Counted from the first letter of the stretch, positions 7,971 to 17,083 are shown. The stretch is DNA of 64,000 nucleotides from Halobacillus locisalis (GCF_013694105.1 NZ_JACEFG010000002.1:1116001-1180000); one strand, 5' to 3'. The notes: a model not told the origin generated them from the sequence alone. Made by a program: numbers and translations.

Positions 7971-8028
7971 AAATAGAAGATTCAGAATAATATACAGAGA
8001 GACACCTTGGTAGTGGGAGGACATGAGT

Positions 8029-8946
8029 ATGGAGCAGTTGTTGCGAAATTTCTTCTTGTTTTTATCAAAAAATCGCTTCTTCACGAAGTTAGCGAAACGA
8101 TACGGTTTACGATTTGGAGCCGGTAAGTTTGTAGCGGGTGAAACGGTTCCGGCGGCTGTGCAGACCATTCAAGAACTGAATGAACAAGGGATGTCTGTCA
8201 CAATCGACCACTTGGGTGAATTTATAGATAGTGAACAAGAAGCCCGCGAAGCGGCTGATGGTTGTATTGATGCCATCAAGGCCATTGCCGAACATAACCT
8301 TGATTCACAGTTATCCTTGAAGTTGACCTCAATGGGACTTGATATATCTGAGAAGGTAGTCATGGAGAACATGAGGAGGATCCTTGATGTCGCGGAAGAA
8401 AAAGATGTATTTGTGACCATTGATATGGAGGATCATGAACGTTGTGAGAAGACCTTGTCCATTTTTAAAGAACTACGATCAGAATATGAACATATCGGTA
8501 CAGTTCTCCAATCTTATTTATATCGGACGGTAGAAGATATTGAAGATTTAAATCAATACAATCCTAATTTACGCCTTGTAAAAGGGGCTTATAAAGAGTC
8601 ACCAAAGGTTGCTTTTCCTGATAAAAAAGACGTAGATGAGAATTTGAAAAAAATCATCAAGATGCACCTTTTAAATGGCAATTATACTGCTGTCGCCAGC
8701 CACGATGATGCGATGATTGAATTTACGAAACGTTTGGTCGAGGAGAAAGATATACCGAAGGATCAATTCGAGTTTCAAATGCTTTACGGTATTCGAACAG
8801 AGCGCCAGGCAGAACTTGTAGCCGAAGGATATAAAATGCGAGTGTATGTTCCGTATGGTAATGACTGGTATGGATATTTCATGCGCCGGTTAGCTGAGCG
8901 TCCTGCGAATGTCGCGTTTGTATTGAAAGGTGTATTTGGCAAGTAG
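8029..8946 (+). CDS. fadM: Proline dehydrogenase (FAD-dependent), YusM/FadM type
   Basis: This protein of about 305 residues is the monofunctional proline dehydrogenase barrel that oxidises proline to pyrroline-5-carboxylate and passes electrons to the membrane. Visible family motifs are LRLVKGAYKE around residue 190, ASHDD around 225, FQMLYGIR around 245 and the C-terminal YVPYGNDWYGYFMRRLAERP. ATG 8029 is preferred because GGGAGG lies 8 bases upstream; ATG 8023 is only 2 bases from it. It sits between coat-protein genes and fadN as in B. subtilis, where the gene is called fadM (yusM). Confidence 0.9.
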   Translation: MEQLLRNFFLFLSKNRFFTKLAKRYGLRFGAGKFVAGETVPAAVQTIQELNEQGMSVTIDHLGEFIDSEQEAREAADGCIDAIKAIAEHNLDSQLSLKLTSMGLDISEKVVMENMRRILDVAEEKDVFVTIDMEDHERCEKTLSIFKELRSEYEHIGTVLQSYLYRTVEDIEDLNQYNPNLRLVKGAYKESPKVAFPDKKDVDENLKKIIKMHLLNGNYTAVASHDDAMIEFTKRLVEEKDIPKDQFEFQMLYGIRTERQAELVAEGYKMRVYVPYGNDWYGYFMRRLAERPANVAFVLKGVFGK

Positions 8947-8975
8947 TCATCCTTTTGTAAGGGTGACTTTTTTTA
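8945..8975 (+). terminator. Terminator after proline dehydrogenase
   Basis: Stem AGTCATCCTT (8945-8954) pairs with AAGGGTGACT (one G-U pair) and is followed by seven T residues. Confidence 0.85.
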
Positions 8976-9068
8976 CAATATTCGAGAAAAAGGATTGCGA
9001 AATGTCAGAAAATATTTTATATTATAAGTAGATCATATTAAGACGTAGCTTATTTTTTTGGCTATAAA

Positions 9069-9088
9069 ATGAATGAGTATTCATTCAA
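9069..9088 (+). promoter_or_regulatory. FadR operator upstream of fadN
   Basis: TGAATGA and TCATTCA form a perfect inverted repeat separated by four bases (9070-9087), matching the B. subtilis FadR (YsiA) consensus ATGAATGAnTAnTCATTCAT. FadR is a TetR-type repressor released by long-chain acyl-CoA. The site overlaps an in-frame ATG at 9069, which argues that translation begins downstream of it. Confidence 0.9.
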
Positions 9089-9107
9089 AGTGATAGGGGG
9101 ACCAATG

Positions 9108-11507
9108 ATGAATCGAAAAATTAAGCGTGCAGCTGTCCTTGGATCAGGTGTAATGGGAGCCGGGATTGCTGCTCACTTAGCCAATATCGGCATACCTACT
9201 ATGATGCTTGATATTGTGCCGAATGAGTTAACGGAAAAAGAAAAGAAGCAAGGTTTAACATTAGAAGATCAGGCGGTTCGAAATCGTATCGCTTATTCCA
9301 ATAAGCAAGCTTTAAAGAAACAAAAGCCATCTCCACTAACGAGCCAAGCCAGTTTGGATTTAATTGAAATCGGAAACTTCACCGATGATATGGAGAAGAT
9401 TTCAGAGGTTGACTGGGTGATTGAGGTCGTTGTAGAGAACTTGGATATTAAGAAAAAAGTGTTCGACCAAGTAGATGAACATAGGAAACCAGGATCGATC
9501 ATCAGTTCGAATACATCAGGAATTTCCATCGAGGCGATGGCATCGGAGTGTAGCGAAGATTTCCGTAAGCACTTCTTAGGCACTCACTTTTTCAACCCGC
9601 CGCGTTATTTGAAACTGTTAGAAGTCATCCCGACAAAGGATACAGATCCTGAAGTATTATCGTTCATGAAGACATTCGGAGAAGACGTGTTAGGTAAAGG
9701 GGTAGTCGAAGCGAAAGATACACCGAATTTCATTGCGAACCGAATCGGAACCTATGGTTTATTGGTAACGGTCCAGCAAATGTTGGAGCAAGGTTACAGT
9801 GTGGGTGAGATTGATTCCGTAACCGGTCCGATGATTGGAAGACCGAAGAGTGCAACGTTCCGTACATTGGATGTTGTAGGACTGGACACATTCATTCATG
9901 TTGCAAATAACGTCTATGACCAAGTAGAAGGTGAAGAGAAAAAAGCATTTGAAATCCCTGCCTTTATGAAATCGATGCTTGAGAATGGTTGGTTAGGGTC
10001 GAAAAGCGGTCAAGGATTTTTCCTTAAGAAAAAAGGGGAAAAAGGAAGCGAAATCCTTCAATTGAATACAGAAACGCTAGAATACGAACAAAGAGGAAAA
10101 TTGAAGACGAAAGCAACGGAAATGGCAAAGCAGGAAAAAGGGGCAAAACGTAAGCTGAAAGCTCTTGTATCTGCCAAAGGTGATCAGGCCGGTGACCTCG
10201 TTTGGTCCGTAGTGAAGCCCGTATTACTTTATTCAGCAGAGTTGTATGGCGAAATCGCGGATGATGTACCGTCTATCGACGAAGCGATGCGCTGGGGATT
10301 CGGCTGGGAGTTAGGGCCATTTGAAATGTGGGATGCCATCGGACTCGAGTCCTCTATTGAACGAATGAAAGCAGAAGGAGAAACGATTCCGGCTTGGATT
10401 GAAGAGATGATCAGTAACGGTCACACTACTTTTTATAAACAAGAAAATGGAAACGTTTACTATTATCATAAAGGGAAATACGAACAGCAGCATTTCAACG
10501 TTAAATCCATTAACTTGAAACGTCTTAAAGAAACGAGAGAGGTCATCAAGAAAAACGCGGGAGCGAGTTTAATCGACCTCGGAGACGGTGTCGCTGGTCT
10601 TGAGTTCCATTCTCAAAGCAATGCGATCGGTCTCGACATCATTCAAATGGTGAACTTCGCTGTCGACCACGTAGATGACCATTTCAAAGGTCTTGTGATC
10701 GGAAACCAAGGAAAGAACTTCTGTGTAGGGGCTAATCTAGGCATGATTCTGATGGAAGCTCAAGATTTCAATTTCTTTGAAATTGAGATGGTCGTGAAGA
10801 ATTTCCAAGAAGCGATGTTGCGCATGAAATACTCTGATAAGCCAGTCGTAGCAGCACCATTCGGCATGACATTAGGTGGTGGAGCAGAAGTCTGTTTGCC
10901 GGCTGACGCCATCCAAGCATCTCAGGAAACCTATATGGGGCTCGTTGAAGCGGGTGTAGGCCTCATCCCAGGTGGAGGAGGAAACAAAGAATTATATATG
11001 AAACACCTCAGAAACCTGCCTAAGGGAGTGGATATCGATCTGCAGAAGGTGACCAATGCGGTGTTCGAGAAGATCGCAATGGCTAAGGTCTCGACCTCTG
11101 GAGAAGAGGCTAGAGAGAATGGTTTCCTTGATCAAATGGACCAAATCAGTGTCAATGGTGATCACTTACTCTATGATGCCAAGCAGAAGGTCATTGGTCT
11201 AGCCGATTCCAACTACCAAGCTCCGAAGCGTACGAAGGTTCCAGTAGTAGGGGAGCAAGGGTACGCAACGATGCTCTTAGGTGCTAAGTCACTTGCATTA
11301 AGTGGATATGCTAGTGAACATGACTTGAAGATTGCTGAGAAGTTAGCGTTCGTATTAGCTGGAGGACGCGTTAAAGAAGGTACGCTTGTTGATGAGCAGT
11401 ATTTGTTAGACCTAGAAAGAGAGGCTTTCCTAAGCCTTGTTGGAGAACCGAAATCTCAAGCAAGAATGCAGCACATGCTTATGAAAGGTAAGCCACTACG
11501 TAATTAA
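9108..11507 (+). CDS. fadN: 3-hydroxyacyl-CoA dehydrogenase / enoyl-CoA hydratase FadN
   Basis: The start is ATG 9108 behind TAGGGGG (ATG 9105 is possible), giving about 799 residues. The N-terminal half is the NAD-dependent hydroxyacyl-CoA dehydrogenase with the GSGVMGAGIAAHLA nucleotide loop at about residue 11 and SSNTSGIS and THFFNPPRYLKLLE further on. The C-terminal half, from about residue 480, is a crotonase-fold hydratase with GNQGKNFCVGANL and GGGAEVCLPAD. It catalyses the hydration and oxidation steps of beta-oxidation. It heads fadN-fadA-fadE, repressed by FadR at the operator immediately upstream. The order of domains is the Bacillus type, reversed from E. coli FadB. Confidence 0.95.
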   Translation: MNRKIKRAAVLGSGVMGAGIAAHLANIGIPTMMLDIVPNELTEKEKKQGLTLEDQAVRNRIAYSNKQALKKQKPSPLTSQASLDLIEIGNFTDDMEKISEVDWVIEVVVENLDIKKKVFDQVDEHRKPGSIISSNTSGISIEAMASECSEDFRKHFLGTHFFNPPRYLKLLEVIPTKDTDPEVLSFMKTFGEDVLGKGVVEAKDTPNFIANRIGTYGLLVTVQQMLEQGYSVGEIDSVTGPMIGRPKSATFRTLDVVGLDTFIHVANNVYDQVEGEEKKAFEIPAFMKSMLENGWLGSKSGQGFFLKKKGEKGSEILQLNTETLEYEQRGKLKTKATEMAKQEKGAKRKLKALVSAKGDQAGDLVWSVVKPVLLYSAELYGEIADDVPSIDEAMRWGFGWELGPFEMWDAIGLESSIERMKAEGETIPAWIEEMISNGHTTFYKQENGNVYYYHKGKYEQQHFNVKSINLKRLKETREVIKKNAGASLIDLGDGVAGLEFHSQSNAIGLDIIQMVNFAVDHVDDHFKGLVIGNQGKNFCVGANLGMILMEAQDFNFFEIEMVVKNFQEAMLRMKYSDKPVVAAPFGMTLGGGAEVCLPADAIQASQETYMGLVEAGVGLIPGGGGNKELYMKHLRNLPKGVDIDLQKVTNAVFEKIAMAKVSTSGEEARENGFLDQMDQISVNGDHLLYDAKQKVIGLADSNYQAPKRTKVPVVGEQGYATMLLGAKSLALSGYASEHDLKIAEKLAFVLAGGRVKEGTLVDEQYLLDLEREAFLSLVGEPKSQARMQHMLMKGKPLRN

Positions 11508-11524
11508 TCGAAGGGGGAAGGAAC

Positions 11525-12700
11525 GTGAAAGAAGCCGTTATTGTTGCTGGTGCCAGGACACCTGTGGGGAGAGCCAAGAAAGGGTCGCTCGCACAAGTTC
11601 GTCCGGACGATTTAGCCGCACTTACTATAAAAGAAACGTTAAAACGCGCAAATAACTACGAAGGCCCAATCGATGATGTGATCATCGGATGTGCAATGCC
11701 TGAAGCTGAGCAAGGTATGAATATGGCGAGAAATATATCAGGTTTGGCAGGACTTCATCATAAAGTCCCAGCCATCACTATAAACCGCTACTGTTCATCC
11801 GGACTCCAAAGTATTGCGTATGCCGCGGAGAAGATCATGCTCGGTCACAGCGAATCCGCGATCGCTGGAGGAGCTGAATCGATGAGTTTGATTCCAATGG
11901 GAGGGCATGTCATCAAGCCTAATGTCGAACTGGTGGAGAATGCTCCAGAGTATTATATGTCTATGGGTCACACTGCCGAAGAAGTCGCAAATCGCTTTGA
12001 GATCTCTAGAGAAGACCAAGATGCTTTTGCTGCCCAAAGTCACGAAAGAGCAGCAAGGGCAATCGAGGAAGGAAAGTTTGTCGATGAGATTGTTCCCGTA
12101 GATGTGACATCAAAAACAGTGGGATCAGATAATAAGGCGCATGAGTCATCCTTTACGTTTTCAATGGATGAAGGGGTTCGCCCTGGCACGGCGACAGATG
12201 TACTAGGTAAACTTAGACCAGCTTTTAATACGAAAGGTTCTGTCACAGCAGGAAACTCTTCACAAATGAGTGATGGAGCAGCTTCCGTTCTTGTAATGGA
12301 TCGCGAAAAAGCTGAAGCAGAAGGACTGACGCCACTTGTTAAGTTCAGGTCTTTCGCTGTTGCCGGAGTAGAACCGGAGATTATGGGTGTAGGTCCAATC
12401 GAAGCAGTTCCGAAAGCTTTGAAAATGGCTGGGTTAAGTTTATCAGACATCGGATTATTCGAATTGAATGAAGCTTTCGCTTCTCAATCATTACGAGTGA
12501 TTCGTGAACTTGGGCTTGATCAGGATAAAGTCAATGTCAACGGGGGAGCGATTGCTCTCGGTCACCCTCTCGGATGTACAGGAACAAAGTTGACACTCAG
12601 TTTGATTCATGAAATGAAACGCAGAAATGAACAATTCGGTGTCGTAACGATGTGTATTGGCGGCGGAATGGGTGCAGCTGGCGTATTCGAATTAGTATAA
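11525..12700 (+). CDS. fadA: Acetyl-CoA acyltransferase (3-ketoacyl-CoA thiolase) FadA
   Basis: This 391-residue thiolase starts at GTG 11525 behind GGGGGAAGGA. The nucleophilic Cys lies in NRYCSSGLQSI near residue 90, the second catalytic motif NGGAIALGHPLGCTG is near 345, and the C-terminal CIGGGMGAAGVFE motif carries the second catalytic Cys. It cleaves 3-ketoacyl-CoA with CoA to release acetyl-CoA. It lies 17 bases after fadN and 14 before fadE, one operon. Confidence 0.95.
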   Translation: MKEAVIVAGARTPVGRAKKGSLAQVRPDDLAALTIKETLKRANNYEGPIDDVIIGCAMPEAEQGMNMARNISGLAGLHHKVPAITINRYCSSGLQSIAYAAEKIMLGHSESAIAGGAESMSLIPMGGHVIKPNVELVENAPEYYMSMGHTAEEVANRFEISREDQDAFAAQSHERAARAIEEGKFVDEIVPVDVTSKTVGSDNKAHESSFTFSMDEGVRPGTATDVLGKLRPAFNTKGSVTAGNSSQMSDGAASVLVMDREKAEAEGLTPLVKFRSFAVAGVEPEIMGVGPIEAVPKALKMAGLSLSDIGLFELNEAFASQSLRVIRELGLDQDKVNVNGGAIALGHPLGCTGTKLTLSLIHEMKRRNEQFGVVTMCIGGGMGAAGVFELV

Positions 12701-12714
12701 GAGGAGGAAAATAA

Positions 12715-14496
12715 ATGAGCGAGTTAAAAGAAATGATCAAAGGCGGCGGATTTATTGTGGAGGATTTGGCAGCAGAAGATGTCATTACTCCAGAGGATTT
12801 CACGGATGAACATTTGATGATTGCAAAAACAGCGGAAGACTTTGTTTTAGGAGAAGTCGTACCTAAAATAGAGAATTTGGAAAACCATGAATTTGAACAT
12901 TCGGTTGCTCTATTAAAGCAGGCCGGCGATCTTGGTCTTCTAGGTGCAGATGTTCCGGAAGAGTATGGCGGACTGCAATTAGATAAAATCAGCTCATCCT
13001 TGATTACCGAAAAGTTCTCAAGAGCAGGTGGATTCTCCGTCACTCACGGTGCTCATGTGGGAATCGGATCCTTACCGATCGTTTTCTTCGGTAACGATGA
13101 TCAAAAGAATAAATATCTTCCTGTATTAGCTACAGGAGAAAAAATCGCTGCCTATGCGTTAACAGAACCAGGATCTGGCTCGGATGCACTAGGTGCGAAG
13201 ACTACAGCGAAATTGAATGAGGCAGGTACTCACTATGTATTGAATGGTGAAAAGCAGTGGATTACGAACTCTGCATTTGCTGATGTTTTCGTTGTCTATG
13301 CAAAAATTGATGGGGATAAGTTCACAGCCTTTATCGTAGAGAGAGATTTCCCAGGTGTATCCACTGGCCCTGAAGAGAAGAAAATGGGAATCAAGAGTTC
13401 TTCTACTAGAACATTGATTTTAGAAGATGCAGAAGTACCGGTTGAAAACGTTCTAGGTGATATCGGCAAAGGACACGTGATTGCTTTTAACATTCTGAAT
13501 GTCGGCCGCTACAAACTTGCCATTGGCGGTGTCGGTGGAGCAAAGCGCGCGATTGAACTATCTGTTAAATATGCTAAAGAACGTAAACAATTCAAAACTC
13601 CTATTGCAAGCTTCCCGCTCATTCAAGAAAAGATCGGGTCTGTTGCGGCAAATACCTATGCCAACGAGAGTGCTGTGTATCGTACGGTCGGTCTATTTGA
13701 GCAAAGTATGGGTAAACTTTCGGATGAGGAATTAAAGGATGGAGCGGCTGTAGCGAAAGTTATTGCTGAATACGCCATTGAATGTTCTTTGAATAAAGTG
13801 TTCGGTACAGAGCTTCTTGACTTTGCTGTCGATGAAGCGGTTCAAATTCATGGTGGATATGGTTTCATGGCAGAGTATGAAGTTGAACGTATGTATCGTG
13901 ACTCTCGAATTAACCGAATCTTTGAAGGTACGAACGAAATCAACCGCATGATCGTACCAGGAACGCTTTTGAAGAAAGCGATGAAAGGCGAACTTCCGCT
14001 TCTTCAGCAGGCTCAAGCTTTACAGGAAGAGATTATGACAATGATGCCAGAGGAGCCTGGGATCGAGCCTCTAGAGCAGGAGAAGTACTTGCTTAAAAAT
14101 GCGAAGAAAATTGGTTTGTTAGCTGCGGGTCTTGCGGCACAAAAGTATGGAGAAAAACTTGAAAATGAACAAGAAATTCTTGTGAACATCGCAGATATCG
14201 TGGGAGAGATTTATAACTTAGAATCCGCTGTATTGCGCACGGAGAAAGCGATGAATAAGGGTGGAGAAGAGAAAAACAAGCAAAAACTTCTTTATACTCA
14301 AGTATATGTTCAAGAAGCCTTCAACCGTATTGAAGGACATGCGAAAGAGACGTTGATTGCTGCTCAATCAGGAGATTCACTTCGTATGATGTTAGGAGCT
14401 CTTAGAAAGCTTACTCGTCATACGCCAACAAACGTGATTGCGAAGAAACGTGAAATTGCGGCGAACCTTATTGAAGCTGAGAAATACGTCATATAA
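12715..14496 (+). CDS. fadE: Acyl-CoA dehydrogenase FadE
   Basis: This 593-residue FAD enzyme performs the first oxidation of beta-oxidation. The signature AYALTEPGSGSDA lies near residue 145, the RKQFKTPIASFPLIQEKI segment near 290, and VQIHGGYGFMAEYEVERMYRDSRI near 380 with the catalytic-region FEGTNEINR. A C-terminal helical extension of about 170 residues is longer than in short-chain family members and is typical of the FadE/YusJ type. The ribosome binding site is AGAGGAGG. It is the last gene of the fad operon and ends at a terminator. Confidence 0.95.
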   Translation: MSELKEMIKGGGFIVEDLAAEDVITPEDFTDEHLMIAKTAEDFVLGEVVPKIENLENHEFEHSVALLKQAGDLGLLGADVPEEYGGLQLDKISSSLITEKFSRAGGFSVTHGAHVGIGSLPIVFFGNDDQKNKYLPVLATGEKIAAYALTEPGSGSDALGAKTTAKLNEAGTHYVLNGEKQWITNSAFADVFVVYAKIDGDKFTAFIVERDFPGVSTGPEEKKMGIKSSSTRTLILEDAEVPVENVLGDIGKGHVIAFNILNVGRYKLAIGGVGGAKRAIELSVKYAKERKQFKTPIASFPLIQEKIGSVAANTYANESAVYRTVGLFEQSMGKLSDEELKDGAAVAKVIAEYAIECSLNKVFGTELLDFAVDEAVQIHGGYGFMAEYEVERMYRDSRINRIFEGTNEINRMIVPGTLLKKAMKGELPLLQQAQALQEEIMTMMPEEPGIEPLEQEKYLLKNAKKIGLLAAGLAAQKYGEKLENEQEILVNIADIVGEIYNLESAVLRTEKAMNKGGEEKNKQKLLYTQVYVQEAFNRIEGHAKETLIAAQSGDSLRMMLGALRKLTRHTPTNVIAKKREIAANLIEAEKYVI

Positions 14497-14501
14497 TGAA
14501 C

Positions 14502-14541
14502 CTACCCTTTACTCGACCTAGATCGGGTGAAGGGTTTTTTA
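14502..14541 (+). terminator. Terminator of the fad operon
   Basis: ACCCTT pairs with AAGGGT at the base of a stem of about 13 bp with mismatches, followed by six T residues at 14535-14540. Confidence 0.8.
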
Positions 14542-14631
14542 CGAAATTGGAGTGCTTGATATTTATTTCATGAAACGTTCCCCTTTTATATGGTAAAATA
14601 TAAATCAACAATAAAGTAGGGGGGATAGATG

Positions 14632-14991
14632 ATGCCAGTCACCTTTTATTGGTACCCCAATTGTGGGACATGTAAGAAAGCGAAGAAATGGTTAGATGAA
14701 GAAGGAGTCGACTATACTACTGTACATATTGTTGAGGACACACCGTCTAAGGACACGTTACAAGATTTAGTTGACCAAAGTGGTTTGCCACCGCGGAAAT
14801 TCTTCAATACGAGTGGCAAGAAGTATAGAGAGTTGAACATGAAGGACAAGCTAAAAGATGCGACAGAAGAAGAGATGTTGGAATGGTTAGCATCTGACGG
14901 CATGCTTATTAAAAGACCTATTACAACGGACGGACATCGAGCGACCGTAGGGTTTAAAGAGGAACAATTCAAGGAAGTATGGAGCAAATGA
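14632..14991 (+). CDS. yusI: ArsC/Spx-family thioredoxin-fold protein YusI
   Basis: This 119-residue ArsC-like protein has YPNCGTCKKAKKWLDEEG at the start (Cys11 and Cys14, a CxxC motif), then SGLPPRKFFNTSGKKYRE and IKRPI, the standard ArsC/Spx landmarks. It lacks the clear RNA-polymerase-binding Gly of Spx regulators as far as I can judge, so a redox role is more likely than a transcriptional one. ATG 14632 fits the GGGGGGA ribosome binding site better than ATG 14629. It has its own short transcription unit before gcvH, as in B. subtilis. Confidence 0.85.
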   Translation: MPVTFYWYPNCGTCKKAKKWLDEEGVDYTTVHIVEDTPSKDTLQDLVDQSGLPPRKFFNTSGKKYRELNMKDKLKDATEEEMLEWLASDGMLIKRPITTDGHRATVGFKEEQFKEVWSK

Positions 14992-15059
14992 AAATAAAAG
15001 CTTAGGTGCTTTTATCTTTATACTATGAATTAGATTAATTATATTGTGGAGGGATTCTG

Positions 15060-15443
15060 ATGGGAGTACCAAAAGAGCTGAAATATTCTGAAGAGCATGA
15101 GTGGGTAAAAGATGAGGGAGAAAACGTGCGAATCGGTATTACAGATTTTGCACAATCCGAACTCGGAGATATCGTCTTTGTTGAACTTCCTGAAGTAGGT
15201 GAAGAAATCGAAGCAGACGAGCCATTCGGTTCAGTTGAATCTGTTAAAACCGTTTCCGAACTTTATGCACCAATCAGCGGAAAAGTCGTCGAAGTAAACG
15301 AAGAGCTGGAAGACAGCCCTGAGTTTGTGAACGAGTCACCTTATGATAAGGCATGGATGGTGGTATTAGAACCAAACAATGCTGATGATGCAAATCAGTT
15401 AATGTCTGCAGAACAATATGAAGCGATGATTGATGAAGATTAA
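15060..15443 (+). CDS. gcvH: Glycine cleavage system H protein
   Basis: This 127-residue lipoyl-carrier protein has the lipoylation site ESVKTVSE with Lys63. It carries the aminomethyl group between the P, T and L proteins, and in Bacillus is also the route by which lipoyl groups reach other complexes. The start at ATG 15060 follows GTGGAGGGA. Glycine decarboxylase genes are not in the window. Confidence 0.97.
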   Translation: MGVPKELKYSEEHEWVKDEGENVRIGITDFAQSELGDIVFVELPEVGEEIEADEPFGSVESVKTVSELYAPISGKVVEVNEELEDSPEFVNESPYDKAWMVVLEPNNADDANQLMSAEQYEAMIDED

Positions 15444-15511
15444 TCCGTTCTCATGATACAGGTAGGGTGTTGTTATCCTTATCTGTCATGACCTTGTAAC
15501 CATTAATCATG

Positions 15512-15546
15512 TTCAGACCATGTCCGCTAGACATGGTCTGTTTCTA
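15512..15546 (+). terminator. Terminator after gcvH
   Basis: Stem CAGACCATGTC (15514-15524) pairs perfectly with 15530-15540, with a 5-base loop, followed by TTTCTAT. Confidence 0.8.
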
Positions 15547-15563
15547 TATAGTAGGTGATAGAA

Positions 15564-15911
15564 TTGGAAGCTGAGCGTATAGTAATTGTCGAGGGAATCA
15601 CGGATAAGAAAAAGTTGAAGAAAGTACTGGATGAAGAGGTCGAAATCATTTGTACGTACGGTACATTGGGTATCGAACGGATGGAAGAGATGATTTTCGA
15701 CTACAACTTAGATGATCGAACTGTGTTTATCCTAGTGGATGAAGATCATTCGGGGTATAAGCTTAGAAAACAGCTGACAGAGGAATTACCTCATGCTTCA
15801 CACATCTATATTGATAAGGCCTTTCGTGAGGTAGCAGCGACACCGGAACCTGAGCTTGCTCGAGCCATGTTAAACCATCATTTTACTGTAAAGGCCATCT
15901 ATTTAATCTAG
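15564..15911 (+). CDS. yusF: Small Toprim-domain protein YusF
   Basis: This protein of about 115 residues is a stand-alone Toprim fold: the catalytic Glu lies in IVIVEGITDKKKL at the start and the acidic pair in LVDEDHSG near residue 60. Proteins of this group resemble RNase M5 and may cut or bind nucleic acid; the substrate is unknown. TTG 15564 with AGGTGA five bases upstream is preferred over GTG 15555, which overlaps that site. It is followed after 10 bases by the thioredoxin-like gene. Confidence 0.75.
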   Translation: MEAERIVIVEGITDKKKLKKVLDEEVEIICTYGTLGIERMEEMIFDYNLDDRTVFILVDEDHSGYKLRKQLTEELPHASHIYIDKAFREVAATPEPELARAMLNHHFTVKAIYLI

Positions 15912-15921
15912 GAGGATCAAT

Positions 15922-16230
15922 GTGCAAGATTTAGGAACAGATGCGAAGAGTAGACTCTATGAATTGGATCAGTCGTTAACGTTCATTCATAGTCCCTTTT
16001 GTGGCACGTGCCACGTTGCACAAAAAATGTTGGAAACCATAGAAGCCGTTTATCAAAAAAAGATTTTCAATCAGTGCAACGCTTCCTTGAATCCGGATTT
16101 GATGGAGGAGTATAAAGTGAAAAGCGTACCGTGTCTTCTCATCACTAGAAATGGAGAAGTCGAGGATCGAATCTATGCTTTCCAATCAGTTCCCCATATG
16201 TATGACCGCGTATCTAAATTTGTAACATAA
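15922..16230 (+). CDS. yusE: Thioredoxin-like protein YusE
   Basis: This 102-residue thioredoxin-fold protein has the redox motif FCGTCHVA (Cys27 and Cys30) and a cis-Pro region KSVPCLLITRNGE. The start is GTG 15922 behind AGGAGGATC; the ATG two bases earlier runs into a stop. A third Cys beside the cis-Pro is unusual. It lies between yusF and yusD, as in B. subtilis, and is probably cytoplasmic because no signal peptide is seen. Confidence 0.8.
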   Translation: MQDLGTDAKSRLYELDQSLTFIHSPFCGTCHVAQKMLETIEAVYQKKIFNQCNASLNPDLMEEYKVKSVPCLLITRNGEVEDRIYAFQSVPHMYDRVSKFVT

Positions 16231-16283
16231 ACGCAGTATTCCCCGGGAAATGACGAAGGATTCTTTTAAATAGATAGAGGGAA

Positions 16284-16333
16284 CCCCCTTCCTTTTCGAG
16301 AAAATAATAGATGAAAAGGAAGGGGGGATTTTT
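16284..16333 (+). terminator. Strong hairpin between yusE and yusD; 3' arm contains the yusD ribosome binding site
   Basis: A perfect 14-bp stem (16284-16297 with 16313-16326), core CCCCCTTCCTTTTC, is followed by ATTTTTATC. It looks like a terminator for yusF-yusE, yet the AAGGAAGGGGGG of its 3' arm is the only ribosome binding site available to the next gene. Confidence 0.7.
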
Positions 16334-16336
16334 ATC

Positions 16337-16651
16337 ATTGAACACATACACGATTGGATGAATCGAGTGAACCGCAGGCGCGATTTAACCCCTTTGCTGA
16401 GAGAGTGTGAGTTAATCCTTAAAGGTGATGGTGCGCCTGTGCGATTATCCATTAACCATTCCGGTGTTTGTTACCCATCTTCACCAAAGAATGGATTTCC
16501 GAAAGTGTCAATCTCCACGACGGATTTCTTACTCATATCTCTTTTTAAGGGTGAAATGAAACTATTTACAGATGCTGGTGAGGACATCCAGTGTAGTGGC
16601 ACAATGAAAAATATGCTGTTCGTTGAGTCTTTGCTTTACTTGTCTAAATAA
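16337..16651 (+). CDS. yusD: SCP2-like small protein YusD, probable ATT start
   Basis: This 104-residue protein contains WMNRVNRRRDLTPLLRECELILKGDG and a beta-rich rest that resembles SCP2 sterol-transfer-like YusD proteins. No ATG, GTG or TTG has a ribosome binding site: the first in-frame ATG, 16358, has none, while ATT 16337 lies 8 bases after AGGGGGGAT. A start at 16337 also restores an IEHIHDW helix before the conserved part. The site is buried in a hairpin, hinting at control of initiation. The C-terminus overlaps the convergent TlpA-like gene by 8 bases. Confidence 0.55.
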   Translation: MEHIHDWMNRVNRRRDLTPLLRECELILKGDGAPVRLSINHSGVCYPSSPKNGFPKVSISTTDFLLISLFKGEMKLFTDAGEDIQCSGTMKNMLFVESLLYLSK

Positions 16652-17060
16652 GAGAACCTAAGGATTCAACGATCTCTAAAAACGAAGCTTTGTCCCCGAA
16701 TTGTTCGTGAATATAGCCATTTTGATTAATAATTACAGTGGTTGGAACACCGTCACTTTCGAAAAGGTCGTAAATCTCTCGACCGTTGTCAACTAATGTC
16801 GGTTGGGTGAGAAACTGTTCAGCATATTTGACTGCGTCATCTGGGTTTCGTTCCCGCCCCGTTACATTGATCGTGAGCATACGAACTTTATCATGATTCA
16901 TCGTTTTGTATAGTTGCTCTTTCTTTGGTAGATCTTTTCCACAATCGGGGCACCATGAAGCCCAAAAAGTTAAAACAATAACTTTTCCGATCTCTTCTTG
17001 CAATTCAAATTGTTCATCAGAGAACATATAAGGTAAGGTGAAATGTGGAGCTTTAATCAC
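16644..17060 (-). CDS. TlpA/ResA-like thiol-disulfide oxidoreductase
   Basis: This 138-residue thioredoxin-fold protein of the AhpC/TSA-TlpA type has the motif WASWCPDCGKDLP (Cys37 and Cys40) and a cis-Pro loop DGVPTTVIINQNG. It starts at GTG 17060 behind AGAAGGAGG. No signal peptide or membrane anchor is visible, unlike ResA, so a cytoplasmic location is likely. It is convergent with yusD and divergent from the SAM riboswitch region. Confidence 0.85.
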   Translation of the reverse strand: MIKAPHFTLPYMFSDEQFELQEEIGKVIVLTFWASWCPDCGKDLPKKEQLYKTMNHDKVRMLTINVTGRERNPDDAVKYAEQFLTQPTLVDNGREIYDLFESDGVPTTVIINQNGYIHEQFGDKASFLEIVESLGSLI

Positions 17061-17083
17061 ACGAATACCTCCTTCTAAAATGA

